Assembly (NCBI GenBank): GCA_963786625.1
Contig: CAWAZS010000005.1
Coordinates: 186,001 to 250,000, forward strand
Source: CAIWHR01 sp963786625
GTDB taxonomy: Bacteria; Pseudomonadota; Gammaproteobacteria; Burkholderiales; Casimicrobiaceae
DNA length: 64,000 bases
Direction: 5' to 3'
Shown here piece by piece: positions 17,794 to 25,637 of this stretch. Position 1 is the first letter of the stretch; each line of letters opens with the position of its first letter. Both the position numbers and the translations under genes were made by a program. The notes beneath the pieces are model-generated. The model had not been told where the DNA came from. It made no database searches and saw only the letters and a list, made by a program, of their open reading frames with translations.

Positions 17794-18291
17794 ATGGCGG
17801 TGTCGCGCATCGAGCAGCAAGCGGCCCCGACGGGCCCCGGCTTCGCGCTGACGTGGACGCTTTGGCTCTTCGCGTTGAACCTCGTCTGGGAAGTCGTGCA
17901 GCTTCCGCTTTACGCCATGGATCGCTACGCGGATTGGCCGGCGCTGGGTTACGCCGTGCTCCACTGCACGGTCGGTGATGCGACGGTGGCGTTGTTGTCC
18001 TACCTGATCGCCGCGCTGGCGACCGGGGCGCCGCTATGGCCGCTGCATCGACCACTGGCAGGCCTGGCAGTGGTATTGGTCGCCGGCGAGTTGTTCACGA
18101 TCTGGGCGGAGTGGTACAACGTGTATGTTCTGCGCAGCTGGGCCTATGCGGCCGGCATGCCGACGATTCGCGGCATCGGTGTCGCTCCGCTCGCGCAATG
18201 GCTCGTCTTGCCGCCGCTGGCGTTGACGATCATGCGTTTCCGGTATCGGCAGCGGGTCGAGTCGCGGCTCTCCCCGCCGGCGCGGCATTGA
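17794..18291 (+). CDS. Multipass membrane protein of unknown function
   Basis: This 165-residue protein has about four hydrophobic helices: ALTWTLWLFALNLVWEVVQL, CTVGDATVALLSYLIAALAT, LAGLAVVLVAGELFTIWAEW and APLAQWLVLPPLALTIM. The conserved-looking phrases NLVWEVVQLPLY, EWYNVYVLRSWAY and MPTIRGIGVAPLAQW match a family of unnamed proteins that I associate with heavy-metal clusters. There is no known domain or activity. It lies between the ABC1 kinase and copA in the same orientation, with 56 bases to copA, so co-transcription with copA is plausible. Confidence 0.7.
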   Translation: MAVSRIEQQAAPTGPGFALTWTLWLFALNLVWEVVQLPLYAMDRYADWPALGYAVLHCTVGDATVALLSYLIAALATGAPLWPLHRPLAGLAVVLVAGELFTIWAEWYNVYVLRSWAYAAGMPTIRGIGVAPLAQWLVLPPLALTIMRFRYRQRVESRLSPPARH

Positions 18292-18347
18292 CCGGGCTCG
18301 CCGCAGTCGCTGCCGATACTGCAACCTGACCGAAGGAGGTCGAGGCC

Positions 18348-20636
18348 ATGAACGAATCGCACACGGGCGACCGGCACGCGCACGCGCCAGCGCACGCTCC
18401 TGCCGGCGATGACCACGGCCCCCGTCACGCGCATCAACATGCGCCGGTAACGGTGCACTCCGTGCCGGCGCATGCAGGTCACCCGCAAGCCCCGTCAGCG
18501 CCCCGCGCCGCGACCGCGGGACCGACGATCTACACCTGCCCGATGCACCCGCAGATCCGGCAGCCGGCGCCCGGAAACTGCCCGATTTGCGGCATGGCCC
18601 TCGAGCCGGTCGACGCAAACCTGGAAGAAGAGAACGTCGAGCTCGCGCGCATGACGCGCCGTTTCTGGGGGAGCGTCGTCCTGACGCTTCCGATCGCGCT
18701 GCTGGCGATGTCCGAGTTCTTCCCGGGACTGCACGAGCGCATCGCGCACCTGATGGGTCCCTGGTTCGCGCGCATCCAGTTTGCGCTGGCCACCCCGGTC
18801 GTGCTGTGGGGTGGCTGGCCCTTCTTCGTCCTGGGCTGGCGTTCGCTCGTCTATCGGTCGCTCAACATGTTCACGCTGATCGCGCTGGGCGTGGGTGTTG
18901 CCTACGTGTTCTCGGTCGTGGGCTTCGTGGCTCCGGATCTGTTGCCTGCCGCGTTCAGGGTGGGCGGCAATGCGCCGCTGTATTTCGAGGCGGCGGCGGT
19001 GATCACGACGCTGGTGCTGCTCGGGCAGGTGCTGGAGCTTCGTGCCCGCTCGCAGACCTCGGCGGCGGTCAAGGCGCTGCTGCAGCTTGCGCCGCCCACC
19101 GCGCGACGGATCGAAGCGGACGGCGCCGAGCGCGACATACCGCTGGACGAAGTGCGGGTCGGCGACCGCTTGCGCGTGCGTCCAGGCGACAAGGTGCCGG
19201 TCGACGGGATCGTCGTCGAAGGCGCGTCGAGCGTCGACGAGTCGATGATGACGGGCGAGCCGATTCCGGTCGAAAAGACGGCCGGCGGCAAGGTGACCGG
19301 TGCGACCGTCAACCAGACGGGGAGCTTCGTGATGCGCGCGGAGCGCGTGGGCAGCGACACGCTGCTCGCGCAGATCGTGCACATGGTGGCCGAAGCTGCG
19401 CGCTCGCGGGCGCCGATCCAGAAGCTGGCCGATACCGTGTCGGGGTGGTTCGTTCCAACCGTCGTCGGCATTGCCGTCGTCGCCGGCATCGTCTGGGCGA
19501 CGATCGGACCGGAGCCGCGGCTGCCCAACGCCATCGTCGTCGCCGTCTCCGTGTTGATCATCGCCTGCCCGTGCGCGCTCGGCCTCGCGACGCCGATGTC
19601 GATCATGGTGGGCGTGGGGCGCGGGGCGCAGGCCGGGGTGCTGATCCGCGACGCCGAGGGCCTGGAGCTCATGGAGAAAGTCGACACGCTCGTCGTCGAC
19701 AAGACCGGCACCCTCACCGACGGCAAGCCGCGCGTCACGACGCTGCGGGCGGCCACCGGCACCGACGAGCCGGAGTTGCTCGCGGCTGCGGCGAGCCTGG
19801 AGGCGGCGAGCGAGCATCCGCTGGCGCAGGCCATTCTGGCGTACGCCAAGGAGCGCGCAATCACGCCGCGCCCGGTCAGCGGATTCGCGTCAGTCACCGG
19901 GCGCGGCGTGCAGGCCGAGTCCGACGGCGAGACGCTGCGGCTGGGCAGCCCGCGCTTCATGTCCGAGAACGGCGTCGCGATCGCCGAGTCCGAGGCGGCG
20001 GCCGACGAGCTGCGCGCGCGCGGTGAGACGGTCGTCTTCGTCGCTCGCGGCAGCCGTCTGCTCGGCCTCCTCGCCATTGCCGATCCGGTGAAGGCGAGCA
20101 CGCCGGAAGCGCTCGCTGCGCTCCGTGCATCCGGCGTGGAGGTCATCATGGCGACCGGCGACAATCGCGCGACCGCGCAGGCGATCGCGAGCCGGCTCGG
20201 CATCGCGGACTTTCGGGCCGAAGTGCTGCCCGACGCCAAGCATGCGCTGGTGAAGGAATTGCAGGCGTCCGGGCGCATCGTGGCGATGGCCGGCGACGGC
20301 GTGAACGATGCGCCCGCACTCGCCCAGGCCAACGTCGGCATCGCCATGGGCCACGGCACCGACATCGCCATGCAGTCGGCGCGCATCGTGCTCGTCAAGG
20401 GCGATCTGCGCGGCATCGCACGCGCCCGCACGCTGTCGCGGCACGTGATGGGCAACATCCGGCAGAACCTGTTCTTCGCCTTCGTGTACAACGCGCTTGG
20501 CGTGCCGCTTGCTGCCGGAGCGCTGTACCCGCTCACCGGGTGGCTGCTGTCGCCGATCATCGCGAGCGCGGCAATGGCCGCCTCCTCGGTGTCCGTCATC
20601 GTCAACGCGCTGCGGCTGCGGCGGACGATGCTTTGA
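18348..20636 (+). CDS. copA: Copper-exporting P-type ATPase CopA
   Basis: This 762-residue P1B-type ATPase pumps Cu(I) from cytoplasm to periplasm. The N-terminus is His-rich (11 His in the first 45 residues) and then carries a heavy-metal-binding YHYH-like segment (YTCPMHPQIRQPAPGNCPIC); no HMA domain with CxxC fold is present. The transport site Cys407-Pro-Cys409 (IIACPCALGLATP), phosphorylated Asp451 (DKTGTLTDG), the SEHPLAQAI nucleotide site and GDGVNDAPA (649-657) are intact. Eight membrane helices are expected. A near-perfect Shine-Dalgarno AAGGAGGT lies at 18333-18340. Unlike most genes in the island it has no frameshift. It closes the copper cluster. Confidence 0.95.
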   Translation: MNESHTGDRHAHAPAHAPAGDDHGPRHAHQHAPVTVHSVPAHAGHPQAPSAPRAATAGPTIYTCPMHPQIRQPAPGNCPICGMALEPVDANLEEENVELARMTRRFWGSVVLTLPIALLAMSEFFPGLHERIAHLMGPWFARIQFALATPVVLWGGWPFFVLGWRSLVYRSLNMFTLIALGVGVAYVFSVVGFVAPDLLPAAFRVGGNAPLYFEAAAVITTLVLLGQVLELRARSQTSAAVKALLQLAPPTARRIEADGAERDIPLDEVRVGDRLRVRPGDKVPVDGIVVEGASSVDESMMTGEPIPVEKTAGGKVTGATVNQTGSFVMRAERVGSDTLLAQIVHMVAEAARSRAPIQKLADTVSGWFVPTVVGIAVVAGIVWATIGPEPRLPNAIVVAVSVLIIACPCALGLATPMSIMVGVGRGAQAGVLIRDAEGLELMEKVDTLVVDKTGTLTDGKPRVTTLRAATGTDEPELLAAAASLEAASEHPLAQAILAYAKERAITPRPVSGFASVTGRGVQAESDGETLRLGSPRFMSENGVAIAESEAAADELRARGETVVFVARGSRLLGLLAIADPVKASTPEALAALRASGVEVIMATGDNRATAQAIASRLGIADFRAEVLPDAKHALVKELQASGRIVAMAGDGVNDAPALAQANVGIAMGHGTDIAMQSARIVLVKGDLRGIARARTLSRHVMGNIRQNLFFAFVYNALGVPLAAGALYPLTGWLLSPIIASAAMAASSVSVIVNALRLRRTML

Positions 20637-20709
20637 TCACAGGCGGGACGCGACACGACCTTCTCGTCGAGCCCGACGCCGGTTCTGCCGACCCGTAAAG
20701 CGGGCGCCG

Positions 20710-21234
20710 TCAGTCGCCGTCGATCAGCGCGTCGAGCCGCAGCCGTGCGATGCGCGCGATCTGCGCGAGCGCCTCGTGGAGCTCGGCGCTCCTGCCGCGC
20801 TCCACGCGCCGCGCGAATTCGCGCAGGATCCCGGCGCGATCGTAGCCCTTGACCGCAAGGACGAACGGGAAGCCGAATTTCTCGTTGTAGGCGGCGTTGA
20901 GCGCCTGGAGACGGGCGTATTCCTCGGCCGTGCACCGGTCCAGGCCGGCGCCCGACTGCTCGTTCGTCGATTCGGCCGTGAGCTCGCCGCGCACGGCGGC
21001 CCCGCCCGCGAGCTCCGGGTGGGCGCGGATGAGCGCGAGCTGCACGGCCTCGGGCGCGTTGCGGACGGCATGTGTCATCGCGTCGTGCAGCGCGCCGACG
21101 CTTGCGAACGGCCGCGCGTCGCAGGCGCGCTCCGCGACCCACGGCGAATGCTCGAAGATTCCGCCCAGCGCGGCGACGAACGCCGCGCGGCTCATCGCGT
21201 TGACGTCGGGCAGTCTCACGGGCCCGCGCGGCAT
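20710..21234 (-). CDS. uraD: OHCU decarboxylase (UraD)
   Basis: The enzyme decarboxylates 2-oxo-4-hydroxy-4-carboxy-5-ureidoimidazoline to S-allantoin, the last step of urate oxidation. The 174-residue protein shows typical phrases: LPDVNAMSRAAFVAALGGIF, EHSPWVAERA, LIRAHPELAGG (catalytic His), LTAESTNEQSGAGLD, LNAAYNEKFGFPFVLAVKG and a final Arg-rich helix. The start at 21234 keeps the LxxLNAMxRAAF segment conserved in the family; ATG 21195 would cut it off. It diverges from the hydroxyisourate hydrolase gene, which catalyses the preceding step. Confidence 0.92.
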   Translation of the reverse strand: MPRGPVRLPDVNAMSRAAFVAALGGIFEHSPWVAERACDARPFASVGALHDAMTHAVRNAPEAVQLALIRAHPELAGGAAVRGELTAESTNEQSGAGLDRCTAEEYARLQALNAAYNEKFGFPFVLAVKGYDRAGILREFARRVERGRSAELHEALAQIARIARLRLDALIDGD

Positions 21235-21398
21235 CGGTCGTCGGTCGCGGGATCGCGTGCCGGCGACGGGGGTGACATACAATTCCGGCCGGGGCGGTAT
21301 CGGAAACCCGGACATGGCGATTCGGCGCCGGGCCGACCGCAATTTCCCCGCGCAAACACCGCTTCGGCCGGTGCGGAGCGCGCAACGGGGAGGGCGTG

Positions 21399-21752
21399 AT
21401 GGGACGTCTGACGACGCACGTGCTGGACACCGCGCACGGCAAGCCCGGCGCGGGAATGCGCGTCCGGCTGTATCGGAAGAGCGGCGAGAGCTACGCATTG
21501 ATCAAGGAGACCGCGACCAATGCCGACGGACGTTGCGACGCGCCGCTGCTCGAGGCGGAGGCTTTCGTCGCCGGACACTACCGGCTCGTATTCTCGGCCG
21601 GAGCGTACTTCGCGGCGCAAGGCGTGCAGACGCCGCAGCCGGCGTTCGTCGGCGACGTCACGCTGGATTTCGGCGTGGCCGACGCGCTCGCGCACTGCCA
21701 TGTCCCGCTGCTGGTCTCCCCGTACGGCTATTCGACCTACCGCGGCAGCTGA
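21399..21752 (+). CDS. uraH: 5-hydroxyisourate hydrolase (transthyretin-like)
   Basis: The enzyme hydrolyses 5-hydroxyisourate to OHCU in urate degradation. The 117-residue transthyretin-fold protein has the N-terminal signature TTHVLDTAHGKPG (catalytic His), a central Arg region (MRVRLYRKSG) and the diagnostic C-terminal YRGS. ATG 21399 is preceded by GGGGAGG; a GTG codon three bases earlier is possible. The 164-base space to the divergent uraD holds a TACAAT -10-like box at 21278-21283. No uricase is in view, so the first step must be encoded elsewhere. Confidence 0.93.
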   Translation: MGRLTTHVLDTAHGKPGAGMRVRLYRKSGESYALIKETATNADGRCDAPLLEAEAFVAGHYRLVFSAGAYFAAQGVQTPQPAFVGDVTLDFGVADALAHCHVPLLVSPYGYSTYRGS

Positions 21753-21812
21753 TCGCGCGGCGCGATGCCGACTGCGCGGGCAACGCGGCCTGTCGCCGAT
21801 CGCGACTTCGAG

Positions 21813-22565
21813 TCAGAACAACTCCTCCTGCTCCGGGCGATGCGGCGGCGGCCCGTGATCCGCGTCGCTCTCGCCGGGCGGCGAGGCAGCGGGCTCGATC
21901 AGCGTCGCGTCGTCGTGGCGGACGTTGTTGACCCGGCTGGACACGGGGTAGTACGCCATCGCGGCCGCGGGGTAGGGCACCAGCAGATCGACGACGTCGG
22001 CGTTCGCCGGATCGAGCCAGCGCGCGTAATGCTCGGGCGGGATGATCGCCGGCATCCGGTCGTGGAGCGGGCGCAGCAGCGCGTTGGCCTCGGTCGTGAT
22101 GATCGTGCAGGTGTCGAGCACGTCGCCTTCCTCGCTGCGCCAGCGCTCGTAGAGACCCGCGAATCCGAAGAGCGACCCGTCCGCCATGCCGATGTGCTGC
22201 GGCTGCTTGCGGGCCGGCTCGCGCGCCCCGGATCCCGGCGACAGCGTCATCCATTCGTAGAAGCCGTCGGCCGGGAGCAGGCAGCGGTGGCGGCGAAACG
22301 CCATCCGGAACGAGGGCTTTTCCGCGATGGTCTCGCCGCGCGCGTTGATCATTCTCGCGCCGATCGCCGTGTCCTTCGCCCAGCGCGGGACCAGTCCCCA
22401 GCGCATGCGGACGAGCTCGCGCCGTCCCTCGGCGCCGACGCGCACGATCGGGACCTCGGTCATCGGCGCGATGTTGTAGCGCGCGTGGACGTCCGGCGGA
22501 TGCGCGAGCCCGAAGGCCAGCGCGATCGCCGCCGGGTGACTGTGCAACTCGTAGCGGCCGCACAT
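21813..22565 (-). CDS. SRAP/HMCES-type abasic-site crosslinking protein
   Basis: This 250-residue protein belongs to the SOS response-associated peptidase (YedK/HMCES) family. These proteins form a stable covalent bond with abasic sites in single-stranded DNA. The N-terminal MCGRYELHS exposes the catalytic Cys2 after Met removal. Further active-site segments are ARYNIAPM (Asn), RMRWGLVPRWAKD, NARGETIAEKPSF, LLPADGFYEW (Glu) and LHDRMPAII (His). It converges with uraH and is followed upstream by the EcsC-like gene two bases away, so the two minus-strand genes are likely co-transcribed. Confidence 0.93.
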   Translation of the reverse strand: MCGRYELHSHPAAIALAFGLAHPPDVHARYNIAPMTEVPIVRVGAEGRRELVRMRWGLVPRWAKDTAIGARMINARGETIAEKPSFRMAFRRHRCLLPADGFYEWMTLSPGSGAREPARKQPQHIGMADGSLFGFAGLYERWRSEEGDVLDTCTIITTEANALLRPLHDRMPAIIPPEHYARWLDPANADVVDLLVPYPAAAMAYYPVSSRVNNVRHDDATLIEPAASPPGESDADHGPPPHRPEQEELF

Positions 22566-22567
22566 CG

Positions 22568-23221
22568 TCAGTCGCCGGGCACCGGGGCCCGGTCCCGCGA
22601 CGCCGGCGCCGCATCCGCGTCCGGCGTCGCTTCGAGCAGCCGCCGCGCCGTCCTCGCGACCTGCAGCGTGTCCCAGTACGCATAGGCGCCGACGGCCGCC
22701 GCCCCGGCGAGCGGCACCCAGCGGCTGACGGCGGTGCCGGCGACACGTTGGGTCACGGTCACGCCGAGCGATCCCAGCGCCTTGTTGAGCGCGCTCGACG
22801 ACAGCTGCCGGACGAGGGCGCGCTCGCCCGCGCGCACGACCACGTCGCGCACGACGTGGCTCGCCATGTGGCGGAACAGGCAGTACAGCATGTGCGTTTT
22901 CGTGAGCTCCGCGGTGCGCCCGTGCAGCGCGAAGATGTCGGCGACCATCTGCCGCTGGAGCTTCCAGATGAGATACAGATCGGGCAGCACGGTCAGCATC
23001 CCGAGCGGGCCGGGCGGGAGCGCGAGCGAGCTCGACAGCAGGGCGGCGCTGCGCGCGGCGGCCCGCGCGAGCTCCTCGGCCGCGCTCGCCGGATCCGCCG
23101 CCGCTTGCGTGCGCGGCGGGGGCACGTCCGCGATCACGCGTTCGATGACTCCGGACACGGCCCGCGACGGCATCTCGCCCTCGACGGGCACGGGAAGCTG
23201 ATTTCGATCCATTTTCGGCAT
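22568..23221 (-). CDS. EcsC-family protein
   Basis: This protein of about 217 residues matches EcsC-family proteins. It has ALLSSSLALPPGPLGMLTVL, PDLYLIWKLQRQMVADIFAL, THMLYCLFRHMASHVVRDVV and a Gly/Ala-rich membrane-like segment (VPLAGAAAVGAYAYW). The family function is poorly understood; the Bacillus namesake affects secretion. The start could be 23221 (MPKMDRN) or 23212 (MDRN). Its stop is two bases before the SRAP start. It diverges from mobB. Confidence 0.75.
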   Translation of the reverse strand: MPKMDRNQLPVPVEGEMPSRAVSGVIERVIADVPPPRTQAAADPASAAEELARAAARSAALLSSSLALPPGPLGMLTVLPDLYLIWKLQRQMVADIFALHGRTAELTKTHMLYCLFRHMASHVVRDVVVRAGERALVRQLSSSALNKALGSLGVTVTQRVAGTAVSRWVPLAGAAAVGAYAYWDTLQVARTARRLLEATPDADAAPASRDRAPVPGD

Positions 23222-23333
23222 CGGTCGGCCGCAGCGCTGACGGAAACCCGGGGAGGCAAGCTTAGCCCCGGGAACACCGCCGTGTCGACGGCCGGCCGCC
23301 CTTGCGGGGACGGTCGGTACAATGCCGCCGATC

Positions 23334-23858
23334 ATGCGCATATTCGGATTCGCCGGGTGGTCCGGCAGCGGCAAGACCACGCTGATCGAGCAGGTGATCC
23401 CGCGCCTGGTTGCCCGGGGCCTCGTCGTCTCGCTGATCAAGCACGCGCACCATCGCTTCGAATTCGACCAGCCGGGCAAGGATTCCTACCGGCACCGTCA
23501 CGCGGGATGCAGCGAAGTCCTGATCACGTCGGGGACGCGGTGGGCGCTGATGCACGAGCTGCGGGGCGGTCCCGAGCTTTCGCTCGAGGGTGCGCTGGCG
23601 CGGTTGTCCCACTGCGATCTGGCCCTGGTTGAGGGCTACAAGGCGTTCCCGATCCCCAAACTCGAAATCTGGCGCGCCGAAGTCGGCAAGCCGCTGCTGC
23701 ATCCGCGCGATCCGCACATCCTCGCCATCGCAACCGACAGCGCGGAGGCGCTGCCCCCGGGAACGGCCGAACGCCTTCCGGTATTCGCCTTGTCCGATGT
23801 CGACGCCGTGACAACATTCGTCGTCGACAGGGCGACCGTCGGTCCACCCGGGAATTGA
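23334..23858 (+). CDS. mobB: Molybdopterin-guanine dinucleotide biosynthesis adaptor MobB
   Basis: This 174-residue GTP-binding protein assists MobA in attaching GMP to molybdopterin. It shows Walker A at residues 8-16 (GWSGSGKTT), the MobB phrase SLIKHAHHRFEFDQPGKDS, RHAGCSEVLITS and the Walker B-like DLALVEGYKAFPIPKLE. ATG 23334 is preferred over an in-frame upstream codon because MRIFGFAGWSGSGKT is the family start. A TACAAT box at 23318-23323 lies only ten bases before the ATG, which suggests a very short or absent leader. moaD and moaE follow about 0.9 kb downstream. Confidence 0.92.
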   Translation: MRIFGFAGWSGSGKTTLIEQVIPRLVARGLVVSLIKHAHHRFEFDQPGKDSYRHRHAGCSEVLITSGTRWALMHELRGGPELSLEGALARLSHCDLALVEGYKAFPIPKLEIWRAEVGKPLLHPRDPHILAIATDSAEALPPGTAERLPVFALSDVDAVTTFVVDRATVGPPGN

Positions 23859-23993
23859 CTTCGCCCTGGGCCGCGAGTAGCGTGAACTCAGTGGCCGACG
23901 CAGTGCCAAACACCTCTGAAGAGGGTTGATCGGGGCGGGCTGCGGGGCTGGCAGGTTCGAGGTGATTACGATCGTCGGCGAAGCTTGAAAAAC

Positions 23994-24677
23994 ATGAAAA
24001 TTCAGCGCGTTGCCACGATTATCTCGACTTTACTTGCACTCGGAGCCACGGTTCCGGCGCACGCGGCCGAGCGAACGGATCGCCCGGCAAGCGGGTTCTA
24101 CGGCGGGGTGTCCCTGCGCGACCGCGGAGCAGACAGCGCCGCGTTGAAATTCGGGTCCGTCGATTCGGTCTGGAACCGCTACGTCGCGCCGGTCAGCGAC
24201 GAAGGTTCGCCGCGCGCCCTGGTGTTCGGCGGGTACCGCTGGCGCAGCGATATCGCCGTCGAGGCATCGTTCAATTCCAGCGACCAATATGCGCTGCGCC
24301 CGGCCGACGGCGTCGGCGGGGCCAATGCCATCGGCCTCAACATCGCGCCCGGCGCCGGATTCGGCGACGCGCAGGCGCGAACCTGGAACGTCGACGTATT
24401 CACGAGCTGGACATTCCTCCGCTCGTTCGCCCTCTACGGCCGGTTGGGTTACGGCCAGAGCGAAGGGACGCCGGCACTGGGCTACTCGTCGACGGCGGCG
24501 GCGGATGCCCGGCGCCTTCGCGACGGCGTCAACTACGGCCTTGGCGTCCGGTACGACATGAATTCGGCGCTGGGCCTGCGTCTCGAATACGGCCGGTTCG
24601 GCCGCTTCGTCGGCGAATTCGGTCCGGGCATGCCGGAGACCGACCAGGTCAGCGTCGGCGTTCAGCTTCGCTTCTAG
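23994..24677 (+). CDS. OmpA-type outer-membrane beta-barrel protein
   Basis: This 227-residue protein has a signal peptide (IISTLLALGATVPAHAAE) and alternating hydrophobic strands typical of an eight-stranded barrel: GFYGGVSLRD, ALVFGGYRWRSDIAVEASF, FALYGRLGYGQSEG, YGLGVRYDMNSALGLRLEYG. It ends in VSVGVQLRF with the terminal Phe needed for BAM insertion. It belongs with porin-family OmpA-like barrels. No peptidoglycan-binding OmpA C-domain is present. It lies between mobB and moaD without an obvious functional link. Confidence 0.8.
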   Translation: MKIQRVATIISTLLALGATVPAHAAERTDRPASGFYGGVSLRDRGADSAALKFGSVDSVWNRYVAPVSDEGSPRALVFGGYRWRSDIAVEASFNSSDQYALRPADGVGGANAIGLNIAPGAGFGDAQARTWNVDVFTSWTFLRSFALYGRLGYGQSEGTPALGYSSTAAADARRLRDGVNYGLGVRYDMNSALGLRLEYGRFGRFVGEFGPGMPETDQVSVGVQLRF

Positions 24678-24773
24678 CCCGGGTACGCGGCGCCGGCGGG
24701 CACGCCGATCCGCGGTAAACTTCGCGGCAGGGCCCGACCGGGTACCGCCTCTCGCCTCGCACAGCAATCCGGC

Positions 24774-25049
24774 ATGCGCGACACCGCCACCGCTACGCTC
24801 ACGCTCGTCTACCTCGCCCGGCTGCGCGAGGCCTTCGGCATGGCGAGCGAGCGCATCGAACCGCCGGTCGACGTGACGACGGTTGCCGCGCTGCGGACGT
24901 GGCTGGCCAGGCGCGGCGGGGCCTTTGCCGCCGAGCTCGCGCCCGGTCGCGCCGTGCGCATCGCCGTCAACCACGACCTCGCCGGTCCCGACACTCCCGT
25001 TCGTCCGGGCGACGAGATCGCTCTGTTTCCGCCCGTCACCGGCGGTTGA
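24774..25049 (+). CDS. moaD: Molybdopterin synthase small subunit MoaD
   Basis: This 91-residue ubiquitin-like sulfur carrier of molybdopterin synthase shows LTLVYLARLREAFG near the N-terminus, AVNHDLAGPDTPVRPGDEIA and the diagnostic end LFPPVTGG, whose Gly-Gly terminus is thiocarboxylated. A TAAACT -10-like box lies near 24716. moaE follows after 17 bases, so the two subunits are made together. Confidence 0.94.
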   Translation: MRDTATATLTLVYLARLREAFGMASERIEPPVDVTTVAALRTWLARRGGAFAAELAPGRAVRIAVNHDLAGPDTPVRPGDEIALFPPVTGG

Positions 25050-25066
25050 GCAGCGGGAGCGCGAAC

Positions 25067-25552
25067 GTGCCGGTACGTGTCCAGGTCGAGGATTTCGACG
25101 TCGCGCGGGAGCTCGACGCGCTGCGCGCAGGAAACCGCGCGATCGGCGCGGTCGCTGCGTTCATCGGTACCGTTCGCGACGTCAACGAGAACGCCGAAGT
25201 CGCGACCATGACGCTGGAGCATTATCCCGGCATGACGGAAAAGGCGCTCGCGGAAATCGTCGACGCCGCCAGGTCGCGGTGGGATATCGTCGATGCGCTG
25301 GTGATCCACCGGGTCGGCGCATTGAAGCCCGCCGACCAGATCGTGCTCGTCGGCGTGACGAGCGCGCACCGTGGCGAGGCCTTCGCGGCCTGCGAGTTCA
25401 TCATCGACTACCTCAAGACGCGGGCGCCGTTCTGGAAGAAGGAAGACACCGCTGCAGGCGCGCGCTGGGTCGAGGCGCGCGCCAGCGACGATGAGGCCGC
25501 AGCGCGATGGCAGGCGCAGCGCGAGCCGGCCCCGCGCTCCAGCCACGGCTGA
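25067..25552 (+). CDS. moaE: Molybdopterin synthase catalytic subunit MoaE
   Basis: This 161-residue protein with a GTG start (VPVRVQVEDFDVARELDAL) is preceded by GGGAG. It uses MoaD thiocarboxylate to convert precursor Z to molybdopterin. Family motifs are AVAAFIGTVRDVNENAEV, LEHYPGMTEKAL, IHRVGALKPADQIVLVGV and DYLKTRAPFWKKE with the catalytic Lys pair. It has a normal length and follows moaD. The frame continues upstream inside moaD, but homology supports the GTG. Confidence 0.93.
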   Translation: MPVRVQVEDFDVARELDALRAGNRAIGAVAAFIGTVRDVNENAEVATMTLEHYPGMTEKALAEIVDAARSRWDIVDALVIHRVGALKPADQIVLVGVTSAHRGEAFAACEFIIDYLKTRAPFWKKEDTAAGARWVEARASDDEAAARWQAQREPAPRSSHG

Positions 25553-25637
25553 ACCCGCGCGCTGCGATCCCCGCTTCGATCGATCGCGCGATCGGCTCGC
25601 TTGACCCCGAAACGGGCGTGGGCTACCGTCGCTGGGC

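Noticed and set aside
24030..24974. A 314-codon minus-strand frame opposite the outer-membrane barrel gene
   Set aside because: It is Arg/Ala/Gly-rich without motifs. The plus strand has a signal peptide, barrel strands and a terminal Phe.
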